Positions 17,450 through 25,284 of a stretch of DNA of 64,000 nucleotides are shown here, one piece after another. The position numbers were made by a program, and so were the translations under genes. The stretch's first letter is position 1, and each line of letters starts with the position of its first letter. The notes beneath the pieces are model-generated. The model was not told the origin of the DNA. It worked only from the letters and a program-made list of their open reading frames with translations, and did not search any database. Source of the DNA: Natranaeroarchaeum sp042663585 (lineage in GTDB: Archaea > Halobacteriota > Halobacteria > Halobacteriales > Natronoarchaeaceae); assembly GCF_042663585.1 (NCBI RefSeq), contig NZ_JBHTAN010000006.1, positions 2,356,001 through 2,420,000 on the forward strand, written 5' to 3'.

Positions 17450-18289
17450 ATGTCACTGATCGATAGCCTCGCGCGGGGGGCCGAGGCGATTCGTCGTCCG
17501 GAGTACACCGGCGAGAATCGCTGCGAGTCGTGTACGGTTGTCAACGCCGCGATAGTCGCGATAATCGGCCTGATCCTCTACAAGGTGCGAAAGCCGCTCG
17601 GCTATCTCGCCGTCGGCGTCGGGAGTGTACTGATCTACCTCCGTGGTTACGTCGTTCCGGGCACGCCGTCGTTCGCTCCCGATCTGGTTCGCCCACTCCC
17701 GGTCGACTTCGACCACGACGAACCGGAGGGCGTCGGGTCCGGGTCGCTCACCGGGAGCGACGACACGGAGGCCGATCCGGCCAACTTCGAGGGCGAAGAG
17801 ATCATTGAGGCACTCGCCGGGGCAGGCGTTATCGAAGCCGGCGAGGAAGAGCTATTCCTGAACGAGTCGTTCCGGGATAGCTGGGAAGACCGGATCGAAG
17901 AACTCGCCGACCTCGAACCGCAGGCGCTGGCGGACCGAACGGCGGCGGCCTCACCACACGACGTCGAAGGGGAGGCCCACGGCAGTCGGATCCTGATCAA
18001 GGGCGCGGGCCGCGATATCTGGCTCAGCCACCCGATCGCGATCGCCGAGGTGGCGGCAACCGAGACGCTCGCTAACTGGGACGTGGACGCCGATATGCGC
18101 GCGGCGGCGGCAGAGCCGCTGCGAACGTTCATCGAACTCTGTCCGAACTGTGGCGGCGACGTCATCGAGACGACGATCCGGAACTGCTGTGGCGGCCCCG
18201 GCACGTATCAGCGCCGACCGGGACAACTGGTGCTCGCGTGTGAAGACTGTGATACCGTCCTCTTCGAGTTCGACGAGGCCGCTGTCTAG
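17450..18289 (+). CDS. Membrane-anchored protein with C-terminal zinc ribbon, unknown function
   Basis: 279 residues. There is a CxxC pair near residue 25 (ENRCESC), a hydrophobic segment at about 30-66, a long acidic middle, and a C-terminal Cys cluster CPNCGG...NCCGG...CEDCD that looks like a zinc ribbon. The combination suggests a membrane-tethered metal-binding or nucleic-acid-binding protein. I recognise no family. The gene converges on the next one with a four-base overlap of stops. Confidence 0.7.
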   Translation: MSLIDSLARGAEAIRRPEYTGENRCESCTVVNAAIVAIIGLILYKVRKPLGYLAVGVGSVLIYLRGYVVPGTPSFAPDLVRPLPVDFDHDEPEGVGSGSLTGSDDTEADPANFEGEEIIEALAGAGVIEAGEEELFLNESFRDSWEDRIEELADLEPQALADRTAAASPHDVEGEAHGSRILIKGAGRDIWLSHPIAIAEVAATETLANWDVDADMRAAAAEPLRTFIELCPNCGGDVIETTIRNCCGGPGTYQRRPGQLVLACEDCDTVLFEFDEAAV

Positions 18290-18810
18290 TGGTAGCCGAC
18301 CCGGGCCGCCGTTTCTTCGGCGACGCGGGGGAACAGCAGGATCGAGACGATAGCCACGGGACCAGCCCAGAGAACACCCGCGGGCGGCCAGCCGAGGGCG
18401 GCGGCGACCACGACCCCCCCAAAGGCCGACACCACGAAGGCGAGATTGAAGTAGACGACCCGAAGTGCGAGTAGCCAGGGCGAGAGCGTCACCCAGCCCG
18501 CAGTCTCCGTCGCAAGGGGCTGGATCCACCCGCCCCGGATCAGCGTTCCGACGGCCGTCATCAGCATCCACGCGACAAGCGCGGTCGCCGTGGCATCGTA
18601 CCAGACACCGGGCGGGAGCAACATCACGAGCACCAGCACTGGCAACGATAGCACCGAAATCTCGGCGTAGATTCGGATGACGTCCTGCAGAAGCATGCCG
18701 AGGGGATCTTTTTCGACCCGCCTGAGCGTCCCGTGACCGTACCAGATGCGTCGCTCCGTAGAGTCGGCAGCCTGCGTTTCCCGCCCGGGCGCTCCGTCAC
18801 GACGTCTCAT
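18286..18810 (-). CDS. Integral membrane protein, unknown function
   Basis: 174 residues. The first 40 are basic and polar. They are followed by four hydrophobic helices at about 48-68, 73-92, 112-133 and 140-160. No functional motif is visible. The exact start is uncertain; MLLQDVIRIYAE at about residue 39 is another possible start. It is convergent with the zinc-ribbon gene. Confidence 0.6.
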   Translation of the reverse strand: MRRRDGAPGRETQAADSTERRIWYGHGTLRRVEKDPLGMLLQDVIRIYAEISVLSLPVLVLVMLLPPGVWYDATATALVAWMLMTAVGTLIRGGWIQPLATETAGWVTLSPWLLALRVVYFNLAFVVSAFGGVVVAAALGWPPAGVLWAGPVAIVSILLFPRVAEETAARVGYH

Positions 18811-18920
18811 ACGCGATAGTTACGACGCGCTGAGTAAGGAGGTATGGGGTGGGACGTCGATATAGGGTACAAAGGGACGTCAACTACTGTACTACGGCGT
18901 CAGAGACCGGAGTCGATACG

Positions 18921-19892
18921 TTACTGGGTAGAGTTGTCAGTCGAGTCATCCCCATCGGCGTCGTTCGAATCCTGCTCTGTGTTCTGTTCGTCGCTGTCAT
19001 CCGCGTCTTCGGCGTCTGCTTCGTCGGCCGCTTCATCGTCTTCTTCTTCCTCTTCGTCCTCGTCATCGACCTCTTCGACGTCGACGTCTTCGCCGTTGAC
19101 ACCGCTCCCCGAGATGACGGGGCGCAGATTATAGCCGCCGTTGCCTTTCCGGACGACGTGAATGTCGAAGACGAAGGTCGTGGTCTCCTCCGCACGAACC
19201 TCGAACCCGTGGACTATCTGGAGTTTCCCGCTGGGAATCTTCACGTTGACCTCCTCGCCGTCGACCATTCCCACGATGTTCTCCGCGTAGAGTTCGACTT
19301 TGGAGTACTTGCCGGCGTCGAGTTCGCCCTCGAAGACGGCCATCGCTTTGTCGCCGACGACCTGGGTTAGATCGACGGTCGCGCTGTCCAGTTCGATGTA
19401 GAAGGAGTCCCGATCGTCTCCCTCTTCTTCCTCTTCGTCTTCTTTTTCACCTTCTTGCTCGTCTTCCTCGTTCGCGCCGTCCTCGTCCGGCACGTCTTCT
19501 CCGTCTTCTTCGCCGTTTTCGGCTTCCCCATCGTTCTCTTCGGCGTCCTCGCCGTTTTCGGCTTCCTCGTCGTCCTCTTCGTCTTCTTCGCCGTTTTCGG
19601 CTTCCCCATCGTCCTCTTCTTCGCCAGGGAACACGCGCGCTTCGTCGAGCGTAACCTCGAGGGAGTCGAAGTCGCCGATATCGGCCGGCAGGTCAGTGAC
19701 CAACAGACGGAACATGCCGCTTTCGACGTTCTTGTCGTCGGTCGTGGGTTCGGTATCGCCGCCACCCGTACAGCCAGCGATCAACGCGGCACCCGCTGCC
19801 CCGCCGGCCGCGAGTACACTGCGGCGGTGCATACCGTCGTCGTCGTCCGACGTGCGATTCTGTCGTTCGTAATCCGCTCGGTTGTTCGTCAT
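18921..19892 (-). CDS. Tat lipoprotein with DUF4382-like domain and acidic repeats
   Basis: A 323-residue exported lipoprotein (MHRRSVLAAGGAAGAALIAGC gives Tat motif and lipobox). The pattern MFRLLVTDLPADIGDFDSLEVTLDEARV...IELDSATVDLTQVVGDKAMAVFEGELDAGKYSKVELYAE matches DUF4382, a domain of surface proteins of unknown function. It is split by a roughly 70-residue insertion of Glu, Asp, Asn and Gly (about residues 90-165) built from repeated EEDDGEAENGEED units. The C-terminus is a second acidic tail. The start is at MTNNRADYER, 26 bases after a TATA-like box. Acidic repeats are expected to be disordered. Confidence 0.85.
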   Translation of the reverse strand: MTNNRADYERQNRTSDDDDGMHRRSVLAAGGAAGAALIAGCTGGGDTEPTTDDKNVESGMFRLLVTDLPADIGDFDSLEVTLDEARVFPGEEEDDGEAENGEEDEEDDEEAENGEDAEENDGEAENGEEDGEDVPDEDGANEEDEQEGEKEDEEEEEGDDRDSFYIELDSATVDLTQVVGDKAMAVFEGELDAGKYSKVELYAENIVGMVDGEEVNVKIPSGKLQIVHGFEVRAEETTTFVFDIHVVRKGNGGYNLRPVISGSGVNGEDVDVEEVDDEDEEEEEDDEAADEADAEDADDSDEQNTEQDSNDADGDDSTDNSTQ

Positions 19893-20135
19893 GCATCCAG
19901 ACCCAGGTGCTAATCGGGGTAATAAGAGGCAGTTTGTTTGCCCGAATTGCACCATATTTATCCGAATTTAGTTAGTTTATATCCGATTGTACACGGAGGT
20001 TTCAGGCCCTCTTTAGGCATATTTCGGATAATACGGAAATTGGTGCCGCTAGAAGAGTCGTCCTGCCGCCAGCGACTGGACAGTAACTTGCAAGTCTGGT
20101 CCGCCGGACGGTCAGTCAGTCGTGTGGGCCGTCAG

Positions 20136-23100
20136 CTACTGTTTGGGCTGGCCCCAGTACTCCTGACGCTGTGGGCGGTCGGTAACCGGTCTGACGTCGA
20201 TCGGATCGTCCTGTTGCTTGCGTGCTTCGAGCGCCGCCTTCGCGGAAGCGGTCGTCGAGAAGTACGTGACTTCCTCCTCGACGGCCGTCTCCAGCAGATC
20301 GCGGTCGCGCGAGATGATCAGATCGACCTCGCCGCGCTTGACTGCATCGATCAGATCGACTGCTTCGCAGAGATCGTAGTAGTTGGTGAACCCGTCAACC
20401 AGAGCCTCGCCGGTCTCGCTGTCCGGGCCGGGGAACTCGTCGGCCGAGAGATCGATGACGACAGTCCCCGATTCGGGGATCGGCTTGCCGACCGAGTCCT
20501 GGGCTTTGTCGTAGGCTTTGCCGAACGTGTCTGCGGTCCCCATGACCTCGCCGGTCGATTTCATCTCCGGGCCGAGACGCGGGTCCGACCCCGGCAGACG
20601 GTCGAACGGCAGGACGACCTCCTTGATCGAGGTCTGGGCGGGAACCTGCTCTTGCACGTCGAGTTCGTCGAGGGGGGTGCCGTTCATCACCTTCGCCGCG
20701 AGCTTTGCGATCGGAACGCCGGTCGCCTTCGAGACGAACGGGACGGTACGCGAAGAGCGTGGGTTCGCTTCCAGCACGTACACTTCCTCGTCCTTGACTG
20801 CGAGTTGGACGTTCATCAGGCCGACCGTATCGAGCGCGTGGGCGATCTCTTCGGTCACTTCGCGGACGCGGCGGTTGACGTCGCGGCCGAGCGACCGGGG
20901 CGGGATCATACACGCCGAGTCGCCGGAGTGGACCCCGGCGCTTTCGACGTGTTCCATGATACCGCCGATGATGACGTTCTCGCCGTCCGCCACGGCATCG
21001 ACGTCGAGTTCGATGGCGTCTTCGAGGAAGTCGTCGACGAGGATCGGTTTGTCCGGTGCGACACGAACCGCCTCCTCGATGTAGGTCTTCAGTTCGGCGT
21101 CGCTGTAGACGACCTGCATCGCGCGACCGCCGAGTACGTAGGAGGGGCGCACGAGAACGGGGTAGCCGATCTCGTGAGCGAGTTCGATCGCTCCCCCCTC
21201 GCTGGTGGCGGTACCACCCTCTGGCTGGGCGATGCCCAGGTCGTTCATCAGGGCGTTGAACCGGTTGCGATCCTCCGCAAGGTCCATCGCCTCGACGCTC
21301 GTGCCCATGATCTCGCAGTCCAGACCGCGGCGCTCGATCTCGTCCTGCAAGGGTTCGCCGATGTTGACCGACGTCTGCCCACCGAACTGGACCATCACGC
21401 CGTCAGCACCGGTGGCCTCGGCCACGTCCGCGACCTCTTCGGCCGTAATCGGCTCGAAAAAGAGGCCGTCGGAGGTGTCGTAGTCGGTCGAGACCGTCTC
21501 GGGGTTGTTGTTGACGACGTAGGCGTCGATACCGAGTTCGCGTAGCGCACGGACCGCGTGGACCGAACAGTAGTCGAACTCGACGCCCTGTCCGATGCGG
21601 ATCGGACCACCGCCGACGACGATCACGCTCTCGGCGTCGCGGTCGACTTCGAGTTCGCCCGCCGCGGCGTCGCCTTTCAGCGGCCCGGACTCGAACTCCG
21701 ACTTGCGCGAGGAGTAGTAGTACGGCGTCTCGGCCTCGAATTCGCCGGCACAGGTGTCGACCTGCTTGTAGCTACGGCCAGGCACCGACTGCTCGACGCT
21801 CTCGACCTCTGCGCCCCCTGCCGCGGCGATAGTCGCATTGGTGTGACCCGCGATCGCCGCCTCGGTAAAGTCGCCGTTCTGGGCCGCTAGCGTCGAGTCG
21901 GCAATGCGTTTGTACCGCTCTGTGTACCACTCGAAGATGCCAGTCAGTTCGACGACCTCGTCGACGTCGTAGCCGCGCTCGAACGCCTCGAACATCGCGT
22001 ACGGACGATCCGGCGACGGTCGTTCGAGGTAGTGTTCTTCGAGTTCCCCGTCGTCGACCTCGGCCCAGTCGGCCTCGGGGTCGTACTCCGAGGAACGAAG
22101 CGCCTTCAGCAGTGACTCCTCGAACGTGCGGCCGATCGACATCGCCTCGCCCGTCGATTTCATCGCCGTCGTCAGCTCGAAGTCGACGTCCTCGAACTTG
22201 TCTTTGGGCCAGCGCGGCACCTTGGTGACGACGTAGTCGATCGCTGGCTCGAAGGCGGCGGTCGTCTCGCCGGTGATCTCGTTGTCTATCTCGTGGAGGC
22301 GCTTGCCGAGCGCGACCTTCGCGGTCACGCGGGCGATGGGGTAGCCGGTCGCCTTCGAGGCGAGCGCAGACGAGCGGGAGACGCGTGGGTTGACCTCGAC
22401 CACCCTGTATTCGCCACCAGGCGTCCCGTCGTCGTGCCACGCGAACTGGATGTTACAGCCGCCCTGGATGCCGAGTTCGCGGATCACGTCGAGTGCGGCG
22501 GTGCGCATCTCCTGGTGGCCCTGGTCGGGGACGATCTGGGAGGGCGTGACGACTGTCGATTCGCCCGTGTGAATGCCCATCGGGTCGATGTTCTCCATGT
22601 TGCAGATGATGATACAGGAGTCGTCGGCATCCCGCATCACCTCGTATTCGTACTCGACCCAGCCGGCGATCGACTCGGTGATCAGCACCTCACTGTTGCG
22701 CGAGAGGCGAAGCCCCTTGCGGACGCGCTCGATCAGTTCGCCCATCTCGCCGACGACGCCGGAGCCGGAGCCACCGAGCGTGTAGGTGGTGCGCGCGATG
22801 ACCGGCAGTCCGCCGACCTCGTCGACCGCGTCGTGGACTCGGTCTTCCAGGTCGGCGTCGGTGAGTTCGGCGACGGATTCGCCCTCGTCGAGGGAGATCG
22901 TCGTCGACGCGGGAACCGGCTGGCCGATGTTCTCCATGCGCTGGCGAAACAGATCACGGTCCTCGGTCGCGTAGATGGTGTCCAGCGACGTGCCCATGAT
23001 CTCGACGTCGTACTCGTCGAGGACGCCCTCTTCGGCGAGTTCGGCGGTGACGTTCAGCCCAGTCTGGCCGCCCAGTCCGGCGATAACGCCGTCGGGCCGC

Positions 23101-23357
23101 TCAGCGGCGATGATCTCCGAGATGGCCTCGGTCGTGATCGGTTCGATGTACACTTCGTCGGCCATCTCCGGGTCCGTCATGATCGTCGCGGGGTTGGAGT
23201 TGACCAGTACGACCTTCGCACCCTCCTCCTGGAGCGCGCGGCAGGCCTGTGCGCCCGAATAGTCGAATTCGGCAGCCTGTCCGATCTGTATCGGACCGCT
23301 CCCGATGAGCAGGATCGTGCGATCCTCCTCGTCGCCGGTTGTCCCGTCGGTAGTCAT
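20136..23357 (-). CDS. carB: Carbamoyl-phosphate synthase large subunit
   Basis: The 1073-residue CarB makes carbamoyl phosphate from bicarbonate, ammonia and two ATP. It contains two homologous ATP-grasp halves, each opening with a GSGPIQIGQAAEFDYSG / GGGPIRIGQGVEFDYCS signature, and with ATP-grasp segments GGSGSGVVGEMGELIE and SYVLGGRAMQVVYSD, plus VEVNPRVSRSSALASKATGYP / LEANPRSSRTVPFVSKATGVP. A short C-terminal MGS-like regulatory region follows (about 960-1050). It is preceded by its own TATA box and upstream palindromes resembling those at carA. It lies downstream of bolA-grx on the same strand. Confidence 0.97.
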   Translation of the reverse strand: MTTDGTTGDEEDRTILLIGSGPIQIGQAAEFDYSGAQACRALQEEGAKVVLVNSNPATIMTDPEMADEVYIEPITTEAISEIIAAERPDGVIAGLGGQTGLNVTAELAEEGVLDEYDVEIMGTSLDTIYATEDRDLFRQRMENIGQPVPASTTISLDEGESVAELTDADLEDRVHDAVDEVGGLPVIARTTYTLGGSGSGVVGEMGELIERVRKGLRLSRNSEVLITESIAGWVEYEYEVMRDADDSCIIICNMENIDPMGIHTGESTVVTPSQIVPDQGHQEMRTAALDVIRELGIQGGCNIQFAWHDDGTPGGEYRVVEVNPRVSRSSALASKATGYPIARVTAKVALGKRLHEIDNEITGETTAAFEPAIDYVVTKVPRWPKDKFEDVDFELTTAMKSTGEAMSIGRTFEESLLKALRSSEYDPEADWAEVDDGELEEHYLERPSPDRPYAMFEAFERGYDVDEVVELTGIFEWYTERYKRIADSTLAAQNGDFTEAAIAGHTNATIAAAGGAEVESVEQSVPGRSYKQVDTCAGEFEAETPYYYSSRKSEFESGPLKGDAAAGELEVDRDAESVIVVGGGPIRIGQGVEFDYCSVHAVRALRELGIDAYVVNNNPETVSTDYDTSDGLFFEPITAEEVADVAEATGADGVMVQFGGQTSVNIGEPLQDEIERRGLDCEIMGTSVEAMDLAEDRNRFNALMNDLGIAQPEGGTATSEGGAIELAHEIGYPVLVRPSYVLGGRAMQVVYSDAELKTYIEEAVRVAPDKPILVDDFLEDAIELDVDAVADGENVIIGGIMEHVESAGVHSGDSACMIPPRSLGRDVNRRVREVTEEIAHALDTVGLMNVQLAVKDEEVYVLEANPRSSRTVPFVSKATGVPIAKLAAKVMNGTPLDELDVQEQVPAQTSIKEVVLPFDRLPGSDPRLGPEMKSTGEVMGTADTFGKAYDKAQDSVGKPIPESGTVVIDLSADEFPGPDSETGEALVDGFTNYYDLCEAVDLIDAVKRGEVDLIISRDRDLLETAVEEEVTYFSTTASAKAALEARKQQDDPIDVRPVTDRPQRQEYWGQPKQ

Positions 23358-23383
23358 TTCTATCTACTCGAAGTCCGTACATC

Positions 23384-23391
23384 GTAATAAG
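23384..23391 (-). promoter_or_regulatory. TATA box for carB
   Basis: Minus strand CTTATTAC, 27-34 bases before the carB ATG, indicates leaderless transcription. Confidence 0.55.
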
Positions 23392-23401
23392 CCCGGCGAA
23401 A

Positions 23402-23437
23402 GATTACGAACAGCGAAATCGAGTTTCGAATTTCGAA
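23402..23437. promoter_or_regulatory. Operator-like repeats upstream of carB
   Basis: GATTACGAA at 23402-23410 also occurs at the carA operator (10751-10759). At 23425-23437 is TTCGAA-T-TTCGAA, a palindrome with the same 6-1-6 geometry as the TACGAA-A-TTCGTA site of carA. The sites lie just upstream of the carB TATA box, so the Lrp-type regulator at 10.5 kb may control both genes. Confidence 0.45.
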
Positions 23438-23499
23438 TTATCGGAGCGACGAACCCGGGGTTGCTCGCATCGGTACTGTCTCCCCCGCGTCTCTGCCCC

Positions 23500-23841
23500 T
23501 CAGACGTCGAGTTTGGACTCGAGTTCGCCACGCTCGTCGAGTTCCTCGACGATATCACTGCCGCCGACGAACTCGCCGTCGACGAACGTCTGTGGAATCG
23601 TCTCCCAGCCGCTGTGGTCTTCTAACGCCGCACGATACTCGTCGAGGGCCTGCAGTACGTCGACCGTCTCGACGTCGTCGCGGTACTGGCTAAGCAGACC
23701 GAGCGCTTTGCGGGAGTAACCACACTGTGGCATTAGTTCGGTGCCTTTCATGAAGAGGACGACGTCGTTCTGCTCGATGACTTCCTCGACGCGCTCTGCT
23801 ACCTCGTCCGCGGACAGGTCAGTTTCTGGCTCGAACGTCAT
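23500..23841 (-). CDS. Monothiol-type glutaredoxin family protein
   Basis: 113 residues with a thioredoxin fold. The active-site region MKGTELMPQCGYSRKALGLL is the CGFS/CGYS motif of monothiol glutaredoxins of the Grx4 type, followed by WETIPQTFVDGEFVGGSDIVEEL (TVP-loop position and GG motif). These proteins carry or transfer iron-sulfur clusters rather than reduce disulfides. The bolA gene 43 bases upstream on the same strand supports that role, since Grx4 and BolA form a cluster-binding pair. Confidence 0.92.
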   Translation of the reverse strand: MTFEPETDLSADEVAERVEEVIEQNDVVLFMKGTELMPQCGYSRKALGLLSQYRDDVETVDVLQALDEYRAALEDHSGWETIPQTFVDGEFVGGSDIVEELDERGELESKLDV

Positions 23842-23884
23842 ATGGCGGGTACTCGTGGCTACTCATTAAAAGGCCTGCCGCCGC

Positions 23885-24130
23885 TTACTCCTCGTACTGC
23901 TCGGGCGTGTACGTGCTCAGTTCGATAGCGTGGATGTCGGTCGTCATGTGCTCGCCCAGCGCGTCGTAGACGAGTTCGTGCTGTTCGACCAGTGATTTCC
24001 CCTCGAACGCCGGGGAGACTATCTCGGCCGCGAGATGGTCGTCCTCTTCAACGCCGCGCGGGCGCGTAACTGTTGCCTGTGCATCCGGAAGTTCGGCTTC
24101 GATAAGGTCGGCGACGTCCTGATGGTCCAT
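23885..24130 (-). CDS. BolA family protein
   Basis: An 81-residue BolA domain: MDHQDVADLIEAELPDAQATV, then HLAAEIVSPAFEGKSLVEQHELVYDALGEHM (the conserved F-x-G-K-x-L-V-x-x-H-x-x-V-Y pattern) and THAIELSTYT-like ending (DIHAIELSTYTPEQY). BolA proteins partner monothiol glutaredoxins in iron-sulfur cluster handling, and the glutaredoxin gene follows directly, so the two are probably co-transcribed. Confidence 0.93.
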   Translation of the reverse strand: MDHQDVADLIEAELPDAQATVTRPRGVEEDDHLAAEIVSPAFEGKSLVEQHELVYDALGEHMTTDIHAIELSTYTPEQYEE

Positions 24131-24191
24131 ACAGGTCGGTGGGTATGCAGAGAGAAAAACGTGACTCAGTGGTGGCCCGGCGGTCGAGCGC

Positions 24192-24290
24192 TCACTCGCC
24201 GCCCATCTTGCGGCCCGACTTCGTCTCGACGTCTAGCGACCGGACAACTGGGTCGGAGTGAACGTCGATATGCATCAGGAGGTCCGGCCG
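24192..24290 (-). pseudogene. Remnant of a pyridoxamine-phosphate-oxidase-like gene with an internal deletion
   Basis: The minus strand encodes RPDLLMHIDVHSDP followed by RSLDVETKSGRKMGGE and a stop. This is almost identical to residues 119-150 of the intact gene at 39695-40147. Directly upstream (24291 to about 24370) is sequence similar to the promoter and flank of that intact gene (GCGTGA...ATTTTCTCTTCCAGCC against ATTTTTATCTTTCAACC). About 118 codons between promoter and C-terminus are therefore missing. Similarity also continues past the stop, down to about 24162. The TATA element is degraded. It cannot encode a working enzyme. Confidence 0.8.
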
Positions 24291-24396
24291 GGGGTAGTGG
24301 TATACCTCACGCAAATGCGGCTGGAAGAGAAAATCCCCACCCTGGCTCGGGCTCGCTGGGCGCGACCAGAGTTCGCAGTGGTACAGCTAATCGCGG

Positions 24397-25008
24397 CTAG
24401 ACTATCGTGAGCTGGTCGGTGATCCGCTCCGTTCCGTCGATGCTCTCGCCCTCGACAACGATTTCGTACCGATACGTCCCCGACGAGACGTCGTCGTCGG
24501 TCGAGAGTTTCCCACCCCACTCTTCAGGTCTGAACTTCTCGTGAGGTCCCGACCAGTCGAGGTTGATCGGATCGAAGTCGGCATCCGGGAACTCGACGGT
24601 CACGGACTCGAGCTCGCCGGCGCCCAAGTGATCGCCGGACACCTGATCGAAGACATCGACGTTCATTGCGATGTCCGTCCCGGCCGCGAACCGACCGATG
24701 CTCGCACAGGACTGTCCTTCCTCTTCGCCACCGTTTTCGCCCCCATTTTCGGTCGTCGTCGTCTCGTTCGAGACCGTCGTATTCTCTGACGGCGTCTCAT
24801 TCCCACCATCGTCACCATCGTCACCACCGTCACCACCAGCGTCGTCTTCGGGGCCCGGATCAGTAATATAGTTACAGCCAGCAAGACCGATCGTCGCCCA
24901 CGTCGCTGCACCGGACGCAACGAGTCGACGTCGCGTGAGATTCGATCGCTGATTCGGGCCCGTCTCCTCATTGTTACCTCCAGAAGGTTCAGGATCGTCG
25001 TTACTCAT
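24397..25008 (-). CDS. Tat lipoprotein, single-module paralogue of the neighbouring lipoprotein
   Basis: 203 residues. The Tat signal is LTRRRLVASGAATWATIGLAGC with lipobox Cys, then a Gly/Asp/Asn/Thr-rich linker to about residue 100. The folded part (about 103-203) has FAAGTDIAMNVDVFDQVSGDHLGAGELESVTVEFPDADFDPINL and ends GTYRYEIVVEGESIDGTERITDQLTIV, an immunoglobulin-like beta-sandwich pattern. Both the signal peptide and this module resemble the divergent gene at 25285, so the pair arose by duplication. No function is recognised. Confidence 0.8.
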   Translation of the reverse strand: MSNDDPEPSGGNNEETGPNQRSNLTRRRLVASGAATWATIGLAGCNYITDPGPEDDAGGDGGDDGDDGGNETPSENTTVSNETTTTENGGENGGEEEGQSCASIGRFAAGTDIAMNVDVFDQVSGDHLGAGELESVTVEFPDADFDPINLDWSGPHEKFRPEEWGGKLSTDDDVSSGTYRYEIVVEGESIDGTERITDQLTIV

Positions 25009-25249
25009 ACTGCCTTATGATAGCGATGCAGCCCACATAAAGCCGTTCCCCTATTACAAGAATCTGGGACGGTTCACGCGACAATTATCTCCCGGATCGA
25101 ACCCTGTGGCATCCATCTGCACAAACGAATAGTCGACCGGAGTTAAACAACTAAACATTTGTTTTCTTCGTGGGTAATTTCAAAACTTTGTTCTATTTAG
25201 CCGATACCCCGACATACATCTGATTCCCATGGAATAAAAGAAACAAGAG

Positions 25250-25259
25250 TATTTATTAC
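25250..25259 (+). promoter_or_regulatory. TATA box for the tandem-module lipoprotein
   Basis: TATTTATTAC lies 26-35 bases before the ATG at 25285, which favours that codon over the upstream in-frame GTG at 25261. Confidence 0.55.
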
Positions 25260-25284
25260 GGTGCGGATTGGTGTTCAGTACATA

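Noticed and set aside
19938..21545. Long open frame (535 codons) on the plus strand opposite carB
   Set aside because: It is antisense to the third-base pattern of carB; high GC creates long shadow frames, and the protein has no recognisable domain.
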